Source: Phyto melanocephala (lineage: Eukaryota > Arthropoda > Insecta > Diptera > Rhinophoridae). Taken from it: 64,000 nt of DNA. Shown here piece after piece: positions 1 to 11,224 of this stretch. The notes beneath the pieces were generated by a model, which was given only the letters and a program-made list of their open reading frames with translations, had not been told where the DNA came from and did no database searches. The DNA lies in assembly GCA_941918925.1 (NCBI GenBank), contig OW799233.1:9230001-9294000 (forward strand), read 5' to 3'. How positions within the stretch are numbered: the stretch's first letter is position 1; each line of letters starts with the position of its first letter. The position numbers were made by a program, and so were the translations under genes.

Positions 1-690
1 CGCCGTGATTTACACTACACCACAATATTTAAACAATTTTCTTAAAAGTTAGCGATCATCAGTGAATACGGCGGAGGGATTTGAGTCCCTCTTTTCAATA
101 TTGTTTTTTTAGTTTTATGAGTGTTAAAGTGATTTTCGATGATTTTATGGCTGCTATAATGACCAAGGCCATTACAAGTTTTACAAACTTCTTATCGAAG
201 CAAAATTTTTTAAAAGAGAAATGTTTCTGTTTAATATTATTTAAACATGAATGTGGTGGATAACTGCAATATTAAATCGATTTTAATTAAAATATTTGAA
301 AGAATTTAAATTTCACTAAAATTTATTCAAAATTGCGAAATGTAATCTTATTGCAGAGTTTAAATGGACAAACAGACAACACAAAGTGATTCTTAGTCGA
401 CTGTTATAATTTGTTGGGCGTTTGAGGATATTTTTACATTGCAAATGCCTGCACAAACTCATAATGCCTTTTCGCCCCATAGAGGTACAAAAATGTTGCA
501 CATTTCCTTTATTGTTTGTATTTACATTCTAAATGAAAATATGGTTTTATAACCCAGCAACAAGTTTTTCACAAGTTCAATGTGAATAACATTTTAAATG
601 AGTTCTCATTTATATGTGCAAGAGGAGGCATTAAGAATACTTTCTCCAAATCCAAAATAGTTAGTTTTTAATTTATTTTAATTAATTATT
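1..690. other. AT-rich non-coding tract
   Basis: I see no gene, splice-site-supported exon or repeat family here. Short open frames of about 60 codons exist but have biased, low-complexity composition and no recognisable motif. Confidence 0.6.
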
Positions 691-693
691 TTT

Positions 694-1282
694 AATTTCC
701 CAGCAAACAAAAATTAGAAGTAGTGCAAAGCGAATTACATTTTCAATTGTCACCATTCTAAATGACTTCCTAAAAATGAAATAATTTGTCATAAATGATG
801 TGCTTAAAAATGAGTGCAACATCATGCAAAATATCTTAAACAATTCATGTAAACAAACATCCGATGCTTTTCATCAAATATGCATCAGTTCTGTGCACTT
901 GTTGAAATAGAGTGCAGTTCATTAATATATTCATGTAAACACATGATCTCCAATGACACGCTTATCATTAGTGTTTTCACCTAAATTAAATCACTTCGTC
1001 ACCAGTTAAACCCCTGCAAATTCACTTTTTTGTCATAAATTGTTTTCCTGGGTTATGTAAACGAACATTATTAACTCATGAAACATGGGCTTCTTTTTAT
1101 CTACTGTAAAAGCGTTCTATGCACTTATTAGAATCAACTTTATTAATATATTCATTGTACACATGTTCTGCAATGACATGTTAAAATCATGGATGTTTCA
1201 CCTAAATTGAACTACTTCATCATGGGTTGAACACATGCATTCACTATTTCTTTTGCATGTCTTTTTTTTTTGCTGGGAAATT
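694..1282. mobile_element. Terminal-inverted-repeat element with internal duplication
   Basis: The ends carry an inverted repeat: AATTTCCCAGCAAACAAAAA at the left and its near complement (TTTTTTTTTTGCTGGGAAAT) at the right. Between them a segment of roughly 140 bp occurs twice (about 886-1030 and 1114-1255), sharing landmarks such as ATTAATATATTCAT, GCAATGACA/CCAATGACA and TTTCACCTAAATT. No transposase is encoded. No clear target duplication is visible, so the class is unknown. It is read as a non-autonomous DNA element. Confidence 0.45.
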
Positions 1283-1740
1283 AAATTTTTTTTGTAAAAT
1301 TCATATGAATGAAAGTATGTGTATAGACAGACGTGCAAGTAATCTATTTATGTTTGCATTATTTTATACTTCGGAAGCATTTATTTGATAAATATTAGAG
1401 GAATGTGTTTTTTAATTTTTATTAGTCAATTTCAACAAATAACGTTGCTATTCTGTGAGCTTGAATTTTAAAGTGTGGCATCAAAAAGAGTGAATTAATT
1501 AAAGTGGCTTTCAAAAAATTTCTGCTGACAAAATTTTTTTTTGACTGAGAGTTTTCTGTAGCACAATTTGCTTTTTGACTCTCATATGAAATAAAAATAC
1601 ATGCCACCTTCTTTGGCCGTTTTAGTTTCTGAAAAAAGCTCTTGAGCAACCGATTTATTTAGCTTTATTTAAAAGTGTTTTAGCAATGCTCCTTTTTCCT
1701 CTTTATTAAAAAAATTATAATACTTTACGATGTGGCTTAA
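1283..1740. other. AT-rich non-coding tract
   Basis: Nothing recognised. One minus-strand open frame of 75 codons at 1422-1649 has no motif and is not supported as a gene. Confidence 0.5.
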
Positions 1741-1748
1741 AATCAAAC

Positions 1749-2060
1749 TAAGGCGAATTTATACATGGGGAAACGTTATGTTAAAATTGGTTAAATTCGC
1801 CTTTATTTAATTTATTTTAGGGATGAAAAATGAGATTTTAACTTCAGTATTAAACAATTAACTTAAGTGAACTAATTTAATAACAAATGTACCAAATTTA
1901 TGTTTATTTGTCATGTAATGTGTTTCACAAATATATATCGTATTTTCAGTCAAATTTTATTTTTTATACATATCATAACAACTTTTCCATCCCTGATATA
2001 CGAATAGGCCTTGACATAAAGCATCCCCTGAAAAGTTGCTTTGTTGTATCAGTTGCCTTG
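1749..2060 (-). mobile_element. Family C mini-element with 8-bp target duplication
   Basis: This 312-bp copy is flanked by AATCAAAC (1741-1748) and AAACAAAC (2061-2068), a 7 of 8 match. Its ends are TAAGGCGAATTTATAC and, reversed, CAAGGCAACTGATAC. It is collinear in reverse with copies near 22375-22730 and 38476-38853, sharing ACAACAAAGCA, ATCAGGGATGGAAAAG and GTGAAACACAT. There is no coding capacity. The 8-bp duplication is what hAT or P superfamily transposases leave, so it is read as a MITE mobilised in trans. Confidence 0.75.
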
Positions 2061-2713
2061 AAACAAACCAATTCAAGTTGATTCTAGGGAACACAATCGA
2101 GACTACCGACTAATTTCGACCAACACGACAATTTCGTCGGTACAAGTTCGGTGTGTAAGTTCATTGTTTGAAGCACAATAACGACGAAATAATTGATAAG
2201 AATGTTTAATGTTTGTACCAAAGTGTAACTAAATACTCGAATGCAGTTAATCAGCTGATCATCAGCTGAGCTATTATTTATAATTAACAACTATCTAAAG
2301 TTGTTTTCTCTTTTGTGTTTGTTAAAAAAAAAACTTTAGGCACAAAGAATTTAAATATTAAAATATAGCAATATGCCAAAAAAAATGAACTTTTTCGTTT
2401 TCAAGCTATGAATGCCGAATGATTTTTAAAACTTCGGGGGTAGAGTCAAGTACCCTACATGCTTATTAGAGTGCCCCTCACTTGTCCTAAAACGGATATT
2501 TAGGGTGGCCCTTAAAACTTGGATTTTTTGCTTTATATGAATTTAACGCATTATTTATGTTAATAGCTACAAAATCAATGTTTTTATGCGTTGAATAGTT
2601 AGTTTGGGTAGTTATCTTCCATTTTTGGTTTTTGTTGGAATAATAAACTGAAAAAAACAAAGTGGCAACATCAAAACTTGGAAGTAAGAAAATACTACTG
2701 CTAACATTTAGCG

Positions 2714-2985
2714 CGGCACAAATTGGGCTGAATATTATGGCTTGCCATGCAACACAGTTGTTAATGACATCAAAATCTAAAATTCTGCGGTGGTGCGTGG
2801 CAATCGCATTTTTCGTTTACAAGAAAATTTGGAAAATGTAAAAAATGGGAGTTTTTGACCTTCATTCACTTATAACTTTTGAAGTAGGAGTGTTATCTTC
2901 AAGCACCACCGCATAATTTTAGATATTTTAGTCATCAATAACTATGTTGTCTCCCAAGGCATAATATTCAGCCGAATTTGTGCCG
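2714..2985. repeat. Foldback (long inverted repeat)
   Basis: Arms of about 75-90 bp face each other. The left arm begins CGGCACAAATTGGGCTGAAT and ends near CTGCGGTGGTGC. The right arm begins near GCACCACCGCATAATT and ends TGTGCCG. The roughly 110-bp centre is not palindromic. It resembles a foldback MITE lodged in the larger element. Its own target duplication could not be fixed. Confidence 0.7.
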
Positions 2986-3161
2986 TATTACAAACAGTAC
3001 AGCCTATTTTCGACAAATTTTATTAATTGATTAAAAAAACAGGGTGAATTTAAAAAAAAAAACGTAAATTTATGCTACTGGAATTAGTTATACATTAGTT
3101 ATTAAGAACATAGACACTGTTTTCACTTAACAACTTTACTCTCCATCATGACGAGACAACT

Positions 3162-3831
3162 ATGGGAGTGCATAAACTTCAAGCTTTTGTTTTAACGGCC
3201 ATAATGGAGAACGAATTCCATAAAATTTTAATCGGAATTGAAAAAGTACCTACAAAAGGAACACATTATCAGTTGCAGGTGTTGTTCAGGTCTTTAAATA
3301 GAATGGACAAACTCTTGCATTCTGCAGGAAATTTAAAAAAAACAATTTTTGATGAAAATATAGGCATGCCTTGCTGACAGTGCTGCAACTTCCGCTGCCT
3401 TTTATAAATTGCTTAGTGCAGAGGGACTGAAAATCGCAAACAAAAGTGAATTGGCAGTGCTTAAAGAATTACAGAGAGGCTTTGTACATGCCTCTAACAG
3501 TGTTTCCAAAGACACCATAGAAGCACTCAGTAATACTTGCAATGAGTTCGTTTCCAAAATCAAAAACATTACAAAAGTAATGAATTTAAAAATGCTGCTT
3601 ATCACCCTATATCCGCTGTTTTTCGAAAATTTCAGACCGAAATGGAAATTTCCCACCCAAAAAGCATTGGTGATTTGGCAGGCCACAGGTTCATGTTTTT
3701 ATCTGATAAACATGTTGAGAGGTTTAAATTATAAATATCACGGTAAAAAAGTTTGGCAAACAACAAATTTGGATTTAGAGTCCCAACTCAAAGAAAAGCT
3801 AATGAATTTGCACTCTTATGTAGATCTCTAA
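3162..3831 (+). pseudogene. Frameshifted unrecognised ORF inside TIR element
   Basis: Two consecutive plus-strand open frames (3162-3377 and 3409-3831) join if one base shift near 3370 is allowed: the second frame stays open upstream through residues reading ADSAATSAAFYKLL before LSAEGLKIANKSE. The joined reading is about 215 residues, mostly hydrophilic and predicted helical, with a more hydrophobic stretch around MLLITLYPLFF and a WQATGS segment. I do not recognise a family, and no DDE, RT, zinc finger or signal peptide motif is visible. It may be the remains of the element's own second protein or a captured host fragment. The stop at 3831 is followed by an AT-rich stretch with AATAAA-like signals (around 3841 and 3876). 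Confidence 0.35.
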
Positions 3832-4435
3832 AAATTTAAATAATAAAATAATTTGATGTTTTTAATATTATAAATAATAAAGATTTCTGTTAAATACATT
3901 TCTAGTAAAATAACTAAAAATTTTTTCGCAAAACTAAAAATGTAAACTTTAATGATCAATTTAACAAAAGTTACATGCATATTTTATAATAAATTTGATA
4001 CTATTTCATTATCTTATAGATCTTTTCTTTCTCATTCGGTTATTTTTCATCCGATTTTCAAGTTTTTTCTTTTGTTTAAATTACCTTTCTAATTGTTGAA
4101 TATTGTTAGACAAAATATTGCCGCTAGATGGCGTAAAATTCATTTTTTTATTGATCAAAACACCCTGTATTTGCAAATATTTTGAGTTCATATGTTCTTC
4201 AAAAGTACTCGCCATATGATTTTGTACAAAGTTGCCAAGCAACATTTGTTCGAGTTCTGGAAATTTAACGGTCAAAATTTTGATTTTCTTCAAGAACCTA
4301 ACAATAACGGTAATTTTGTAAATAATGGAATTATAAAAAAGTCGCAAAACAAAAGTTGCTTTTGATACCCTAAAGAACCATTTTCAACAATAAAAAAGTT
4401 CTTTTTCGCAAAAAGTCGATTTTGGCATATTGCTA

Positions 4436-5577
4436 ATTAAAATAATGAAAATAATTTAAACAATAAAATTTTTTTGGGTCAAAAACTAAAAATAAAACGT
4501 TTCAAAGAAAATAAAAAAGTGTTGCTGTTCCTTGTACAAAAAGAAGTTGTTAACGGGAAACGAAACATAGTTCCGTGTTCCCAAACACATATGCATCAAA
4601 CGTACATAAAGCGAAATTTGCAGGAACATTTTTAAACCCGCTTCCCTTGTATATTTGCAGACATGCGTAATCATGTTTTAATTTTAATTTGTGTAAAGCT
4701 GAAAGACGATTTTGCATGTCCGAAATGCTGGTTGAACGCTGTAAAAGAAATTATTTTTGCACTGGCTCATTTCCTCCTCAGACCTCCACCAAGAATTTAA
4801 AAAAAATTACCTTTTTAATAAACATAAAAAATTAACTCAGTTTAAGGCTTCGCAAGAAAAAATTTTTAAGCTTTTGCCACCCTCAGAAAAAATGTGTAGC
4901 CACACCAATGTTTTGCGTGCAGTCCATATGTTGCCAGAATGAAATGACGTCATAGTTAATAATGTTCAATACTTTCAATAAATTTACATTAAACAAATGT
5001 TTCTAAATAAAAGCTAAATATGTGAAAGAATCCGGCATTTTTAAGTCAAGAGCCCAACATTAAAGAAAATTTTTTACAAAGTGAAAATCTTTATAAAATG
5101 TCATAGAAACTAAGAATTTTTTAAAGCATTTTTTTTTCGAAAATATGTACAAAAACATAACATAATATAACAACAATTTGTCACACATTTTAACACTTTA
5201 ATTCTTTAGAGTTTATAATTGCATTCTTTTAAATAATCTTCTTCATACATGCTGACAATATTTACGCGTATGGTTTTGCCAACCAAAGCGGAAACAAAAA
5301 ATGTGTGTTCCATTTTATACCCTACATCACAGCGGAACTGACCATATAGACCGTGTGATATCATACCTCTGAATATTTAATTCAAAAGTCTTTCTCGTCA
5401 AAATTACTCGCGTAAATCGTTAGAAACCGGTTACAATACTGAAAAGAATAATCGAAAATTGGATGATAAAAAACAGAGGCAGAAATAATTTAATGCTTTT
5501 ATCTCAGGTATTACTTAACTTTGTTTTGTTATTTGACATACATTAGTCTGTAAGGACATATAATCTACTAGCCGCCC
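4436..5577. other. AT-rich non-coding tract
   Basis: Nothing recognised. A 61-codon open frame at 4757-4942 has no motif. The rest is A/T runs. Confidence 0.5.
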
Positions 5578-6373
5578 GGTACGTGCTTCGCTACGTATAA
5601 AGTGAAATAATAAATTTTTTTTTTTGGAATATCAAATTCATTTAGTAAAAAAAAAAAATATTTAATTAATTGCTAGCTATTTTCAAACTTAATCTAAAAC
5701 ATTTGGATAAACAATATTTTTTGTTCGTTTTCGTATTTTTGTTCCGCTCATCCTTTGTACAGATAACTGAAATTGAAAAAAAGTACCAAAATTATTTTTT
5801 TTACCCATTTTACAACCGTGGAACACCAAATTTCAAAAAAGTGCCATTAGCCTTCTAGGATCTTTTTGAATTTTTGTGCTATTTGGTCCGATGATACAAT
5901 ATTACCGATTTTACCCGTTTTTAGCCCTTTTCCCCCTAAATTCCAAAATTTCGAAAAAGTACACAAATTCATTATAGATTGTTTTAAGGAGAGTTTAACT
6001 ATGTTTTCTACTTTTTTCCTATTGCTGTCCCTCTCAAAGATAAATGCTATTCAAAAAAGTATCAAAATTCAGTTTTTACCCGTTTTATCCCCTCAAAACT
6101 CAAAAGTACCAGACACCTATCCAATTGTTTTTAACAGGCTCTTTGGTCCTTTCTGAATTTTTGTGATATCTTTATTAAGCCTGGAGATATTGAGTTACCG
6201 ATTTTACCCTCTTTTACTCGTAAACCGCCTGACGGGTTATGTGCAAACTTTACATAAAGCATCTACTAAATAGTCCGAACAAAGCCTTAACATTTGATTG
6301 GGATAGCTGAACCCGTTCTTGTTTTATAAATTTAAAACGAAAGGTGGCATTGATTATTATATACATATATAGA
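5578..6373 (-). mobile_element. Helitron-like non-autonomous element (second family)
   Basis: Read on the minus strand, the element starts A^TCTATATATGTATATAA and ends with a hairpin-prone GTAGCGAAGCACGTACCGGG then CTAG^T. This is Helitron architecture: 5' TC, 3' hairpin followed by CTRR, insertion between A and T, no target duplication. The interior holds loosely tandem units of about 110 bp sharing AAAAGTACCAAAATT and TTTTACCCGTTTT-type blocks. No Rep/helicase is encoded. The 3' end differs in sequence from family A, so it is a separate family. Confidence 0.65.
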
Positions 6374-6553
6374 TAGAAGATAGACAATTAATAAATCACT
6401 AATAAATAAATAAATAAATAAAAATTAATAAACCGATTTTTTTGACTTTATGTACATAGAAAACAACATATAAATGGGTGTAATGGAAGGGTTCATAAGA
6501 TAATAAGACACTTTTTAATATTGATTTCAACATACACATGGACAAATGGACAA

Positions 6554-7278
6554 TCTATATATATAAAAGTGAAACTCTGTGTGTGTGTTAGCTATAGACT
6601 CCGAAACTGTAAAGCCGATCGAAATCAAACTTTGGAAAGTTGTTGTAACATTCCAGGGAGTGTTTATGGGCGGTAAAAAGTGGGTGGGGCCACGCCCATA
6701 AAAATTAGTTATAATTTTTAGCTACTTCCACTTGACCGATTTTTCTGAAACTTTGCACACATATTGAACTATCATAATTATACAATTTTTTTGATTAGAA
6801 AAGTGACCAGTGCCACGCCCATAAAATATAACTTATCATTTTGAGCTACTTGCACTACATCAATTTTTATGAAACTTTGCACACATATTGGGCTGTCATG
6901 ACTCTCTGATTTCGTTATTAGAAAAGTGGGCGGTGCCACGCCCATAAAAGAAATATGTAATTTGAGGTACTTGCACTGAACAATTTTTTCTGAAGCTTTG
7001 AACACATATTGAGCTGTCATTATTATACAGTTTAGTGAATAGAAAAGAGGGCAGTGCCACGCCCATAAAAAAGTTATAATATTTAGCTTCTTGCAATTGA
7101 CAGATTTTTCTACAACTTTGCACACATTTTGAGCGGTCATGTCTATATAATTTCGTGATTAGAAAAGTGCATTAAAAAAAGTTATACTTTTTTGCTTCTT
7201 GCACTTGATATTCAATTAAAATTTAGAATGCATTTTTATTCATTTAGGGGCGTAGCAACGCGCGCCGGGCTTTTCTAG
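6554..7278 (+). mobile_element. Helitron-like element, family A copy 1
   Basis: Starts A^TCTATATATATAAAAGTG, followed by a short TG repeat and AGCTATAGACTCCGAAACTG. Ends GGGGCGTAGCAACGCGCGCC, GGGC, TTTTCTAG^T. The interior holds several tandem units of about 120 bp, each with a GGGCG..GCCACGCCC dyad (itself a hairpin), an ACTTGCACT..ACCGATTTTTCTGAAACTTTG block and an ACATATTGAGCTGTCATGAC block. No protein is encoded; the long minus-strand open frames here are produced by the tandem units. Confidence 0.75.
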
Positions 7279-8020
7279 TACTTAATAATCTTTACTATCT
7301 TTAAGAATTAAAAATGTATGTATGTATACACTTTTTAATGTTGAAAATGTAGAAAAATGTTGTTGTAATATTTAACAGACAAATTAAAATGTTCACTTTC
7401 AAAAATAAAATGGCTGCAGGCTTTTTTGTATTGTCAAGCATTCGTCTTCTCTTTCTTTAGAAATCGTGCACACGTCAACGAGGATAATTTTATACATTTA
7501 GACACTTTGTCGGGGTAAATTATATTAAACATATTTTTGTAATTATTAAATAATTTAAACTATTTTGTTAAATTCTTTGTTCTCAATTTTAAAAAAAAAT
7601 TCTTAATTGTAATATGATTGTTAAAGGGTATTAAAGATTTGGCATAGCAGAACATGTCTTTTATTTTTGATAAAAAAATAAAAATAAAACCGTTTATTCT
7701 TCAAGTAACAAAATTAATTTTTGTGTATTTTATATCTACTTATTTGTAGAATTATTCACTTTTCCTATAATGTCATAAATATTTACACAAGTGCAGCTTT
7801 TTGCTTATTGTGAGCTACAGTTTTTAACAATACAAGTATTATATGTCAACAATTCCTTAAGAAAAATATATTTAATCGAACAAAAACTCTTTAATGATAA
7901 GTTCATTGATCGAAATAATTTTTTTTAAAAACACTTTTATTAGCTGTCAAAAATGATTATTGCCCTTTAGAATTTTTGAATCATTTTGGGTAAAAGTAAA
8001 CATTGAAAGAGAACAACATT
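7279..8020. other. AT-rich non-coding tract
   Basis: Nothing recognised beyond A/T runs and a short (TATG)n near 7317. Confidence 0.5.
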
Positions 8021-8208
8021 TCTGTGGCTTGGAGCTAAAAGGGTCAATGTCACTTTTTTGCTCTTTTGAGTTAATCATTGAATTAGATTTGTTTTGCTTA
8101 GATTTGTTTGTTTGTCACTATGAAAGCATCTATAAAAGTTAAAGTTCAATTCCAATTTTCTCAAAAGTAAATATTTTGACATTGGCACTTTTAGCTCCAA
8201 GCCACAGA
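8021..8208. mobile_element. Foldback mini-element, family F copy 1
   Basis: The 188-bp copy begins TCTGTGGCTTGGAGCTAAAA and ends with the complement of that sequence. The arms extend inward through the complementary AATGTCA/TGACATT blocks. The same termini bound a longer copy at 53797-54045. Flanks here do not show a clear duplication. It is non-coding: the open frames on both strands that share CGLELK are only the two arms translated. Confidence 0.7.
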
Positions 8209-8299
8209 TTTTATACTCTACTCTGCAAGTCAATTTGATAATTTTTTTTTTGCCGAACGTAGAGAATGTCATTTAAATTGACCTTTATATCTTCGGTAT

Positions 8300-9270
8300 T
8301 TACTAGATCCATCCCGTAGCCGTGAGATATCTCAGTAGATCGTTCTGTCTGTCCTCAGATATCTGTGTCTCTTAGCAGCCAGGGCAGAAAATTCGCAAAG
8401 ATGTTGAAAAACCGATCATCCTTTTTCAAATGCAGACGGCTGCGAAGATGATCCTTTAAGGAAACTTTGCATGTTTCCCTAACATCCAATGACCCTACAA
8501 TACCGTTGGCACCCTCAAGTAGTTATTTTAGTCTCGGCTCATAAGTTCCGATTTACGCCTGATATAAAAAGAGTGCCACGTAATCTTAGCCACTCTACAT
8601 GCTGACAGCCCACGCCACCTGTTCTCGTATTTTTTAGCAGTGTCTGGAGATTTTTGCTTTTAATAGCTCCCATACAGGATTGCGACTGCATTTGCAATAG
8701 AGATGTCCAAAGCAGATTGTCACCTGACTAGCTCATTTGCCCGCTCGTTACCATAGTGGACCCTATTAGCAGAGACCCAGAGCAGAACAATGTTAGTCAG
8801 TTAACAAAGCCTTGACAACTCTTTCCTTAATTTACCGAGTAATTTGGACGTGGTGGTGTATGACCTAAGTGACAAGAGTACCGCCTGACTGTTGACAAAA
8901 TTACCCGTATTCGCTTGAATATTCTTATCATTCAGCATCCCACATACCTCCCAGATAGCAAATATTTCAGGCAGAAATACGCTACATTCATTCCAAAGGC
9001 AGACAGAGATCTCTAGAGAACAGAACCAACCTCACAGCTCATTCTAGAAACATTCGTATAAATCCTTGTGTCGATGCTCCCTACAAGGTCACCCCTATCC
9101 CAACCACTCACTCACAAAGCGAATTAACGCGCTGTCAAAATCCATATAGTAAAATACATAATCAGAAGGTTGGCAAAACATGGGAGGCAGTATGGCCAGA
9201 TTTCCTTAAATTGCCATACGTTCTCGATCTCCAAAATCAAGGTGCAATTATTGCAGATATAGTCGTTAGA
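8300..9270 (-). pseudogene. Non-LTR retrotransposon relic with RNase H domain
   Basis: The minus strand, read with several frame changes, gives RNase H domain landmarks in order: DTRIYTNVSRMSCEVGSVL (the D-G/N-S strand), then FLPEIFAIWEVCGML (the catalytic E helix), NSQAVLLSLRSYTTTSKLL (the D-SQA segment), and LLWVSANRVHYGNERANEL (the W-V..H..GNE.A-EL segment). This is the RNase H of the I/LOA/R1-type retrotransposons found in insects. The copy has many stops and frameshifts and lacks the reverse transcriptase. It is GC-richer than its surroundings. The clade assignment rests on the RNase H only. Confidence 0.7.
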
Positions 9271-9397
9271 CTGCTAGACATAAAAACATCGATATTTTTT
9301 AACTAAGTATACGACTGGAAATACCAAAATGTTGAAAACACAAAGTTAAGGAAATGGCTGACAAAAAAAACTTTTTAGTTAAAGGTGGCCGATGATC

Positions 9398-9816
9398 TTT
9401 TTACACCCTTCAAATAGAGTGTAATTTTCTCCTTGTAAGGTGTTGAAAAGTGTGTTTTTCCACAATATTTATTTTTTACCACAGAATATCTAAATGTTTT
9501 TTTAAATTCTATTAGGTAGATTAGCCGATTTTATTATGTCCTTCTGTCCATCCACCTGAGGGTTAGTTGAAATCAGCTTTCTGAAGCCTTCAAAAGTCCT
9601 ACCCGCTCTTACGTCTAGTAAATGATTTAAGAATATTTTAAGGAATTTCGCTATTGAAATTCAGCAAAATTAACTGATTGCCGGATAAGATATTAGCAAT
9701 TGGCATGACTGTTATTTTTTTAACATTAAACCGCAGAATAGTTTGGTTTGTATGTACCATACAATTGTTAAAGGGTATTTGAAATTCGAGACAAACAAAT
9801 TTAGCACTCTTACTTG
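9398..9816 (+). repeat. Family B dispersed repeat, degraded copy
   Basis: The left end TTTTACACCCTTCAAATAGAG and right end AAGGGTATTTGAAATTCGAG..TTAGCACTCTTACTTG match the family ends TATACCCTTCAC and GAAGGGTATATAAGATTCGG..GCGCTCTTACTTG. The interior keeps the AATTTCGCTATTGAAATTC and TTGAAATCA..TTTCTGAAGCC blocks. No coding capacity. The low identity implies an old insertion. Confidence 0.55.
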
Positions 9817-9829
9817 CTCTCTTTTAAAA

Positions 9830-10729
9830 TTGGCACCGAATTTTGGGTTAAATTTTTTTGCTTGTTATTTTTATTGTCTCTTCTGATTATCTACATTTAC
9901 ATAGTGAATTACAACTTAAATAAAATAAATTTATTTTGCGAAATCATATAAAAATATATTTTAAATTCAGCATATTTCTGGCACTTTGTCCACAATTTTT
10001 ATTTAAAATCTTTGAAAAATGTTTAAAATTAACCTAAAAGTTGCTGAACTTTATACGGTGAGCGCGTAGCATTTTGTTTTTTGTTTTGTATGTTGAAGTA
10101 TTAATCACAATAATGTTGGCTATTTTGACAAAAGTCTATAAAAAAAACAAACTGTCACATTAAAGGCTATAAAAAATATCAAACTGTCACATTAAGCCCG
10201 TACTTTGTACCTTCATGTTAAAGAACCAGGAAATAATAGTGCATTTTGAACTGGGTTAATAAAAAAATATTTTTAATCTTTAAAAATAATTTACAAAAAC
10301 CTGTTAAGGCAGCAATTAATCTTTTAGCAAATGATTAAAAAAAAAAATATGAAAACACAAGCAAAATATAAATATTTAAATATTTTTTTTTATTAAAAGA
10401 GATGTTGCTGTAACAATTTTTGACATCATTTATTACTCGAATGATCATTAACGCTTCCTTAGCTTTAGAGAAAATTATGTTTTTGCTGTTTATTAATTAA
10501 CATCATTCTGCCTAAACTTAATAATGAATTTTAAGGTTTTTGTTCAAATAAAAAAATAAAAAATTGATCGTGACTGACATTAACAAACTTCAAAGTAATT
10601 ATGTTTTTTAATTTTTATGGAATTACTCCATTGTGCAACTAATTAAAATAATTTTTTTATTAATTTTTTATTTTTTTTTTGATAAAAATATATGTATGTA
10701 TGTATAGGGTGTACATTGAACATAAATTA
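9830..10729. other. AT-rich non-coding tract
   Basis: Nothing recognised. A short near-duplicate (AAAGGCTATAAAAAATATCA / AAGTCTATAAAAAAAACAA with ACTGTCACATTAA) lies at about 10130-10195. Confidence 0.5.
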
Positions 10730-11159
10730 CCCTGAAGGAAACCTGGGGGCAAGTGTCTCCAAGTCACCATATTGCCGACTATTGTGCTGACTTCTTGGCG
10801 ACATTGTCAACAAAGTGTCTACATTTTTTTTCATTTTCTTTGATGAGAGAAAAATGTATTAAATGAAATGTACCTAATTTACTTTTAATATTTGATATTT
10901 AATGAATTCCTTAATTTTTTTTAATAAAACATATTTTATATTTTATTTTAACAAAAGTTTCATTAACGACGTCTATTTCAGAAAAGTATCAAAAGTGTAG
11001 ACTAGAATTACTTAAATGCACTATTGAATCTCTGGTGACAATGTCTACATATGGTCCTTAAAGAACTACCTACTCAGTAGTACCAGTGTCCGTAGTAGAT
11101 TTCCAATGACACGCACATCTTAAATCAGTACTGATTCACTAGTGACATTTCCTACAGGG
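10730..11159. mobile_element. Putative TA-duplicating TIR element
   Basis: Ends are CCCTGAAGGAAA (left) and the complement of TTTCCTACAGGG (right), each bordered by TA outside (10728-10729 and 11160-11161). The 430-bp interior is non-coding, with GTGTCTCCAAGTCACC-like and GTGACA-type blocks near each end. A 12-bp TIR with one mismatch and a 2-bp duplication is weak evidence. Confidence 0.35.
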
Positions 11160-11224
11160 TAGCAACAGCGTTGTCAGCTAATTTATTTGGAACACGTGAT
11201 AGCTGTATTTTCATCCGTGCCTCT

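Larger units (their letters stand above)
2368..4433. mobile_element. 2.07-kb DNA element, TIR GCAATATGCCAAAA, TA flanks
   Basis: A 14-bp perfect terminal inverted repeat (GCAATATGCCAAAA) starts at 2368 and ends at 4433, with TA immediately outside both ends (2366-2367 and 4434-4435). A second block of similarity, GAACTTTTT, lies just inside each end. It holds a foldback at 2714-2985 and a frameshifted ORF at 3162-3831. TA duplication fits Tc1/mariner-like insertion, but the ORF shows no DDE transposase motif, so the superfamily is open. Confidence 0.5.

Noticed and set aside
3409..3686. 94-codon minus-strand frame overlapping the 3409-3831 plus-strand frame
   Set aside because: It is a shadow: the plus-strand reading continues in frame upstream after one shift, while the minus frame shows no motif.
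6778..7140. Overlapping open frames of 75-120 codons in a Helitron, with a repeating MGVAL-PTFL peptide pattern
   Set aside because: The period matches the tandem DNA units and the same pattern appears in other copies (43172-43426, 52308-52520). It is a by-product of a non-coding repeat.
6554..7278. CRISPR-like array of repeats and spacers
   Set aside because: Units are contiguous, about 120 bp, diverged and bounded by Helitron ends in an insect-type genome.
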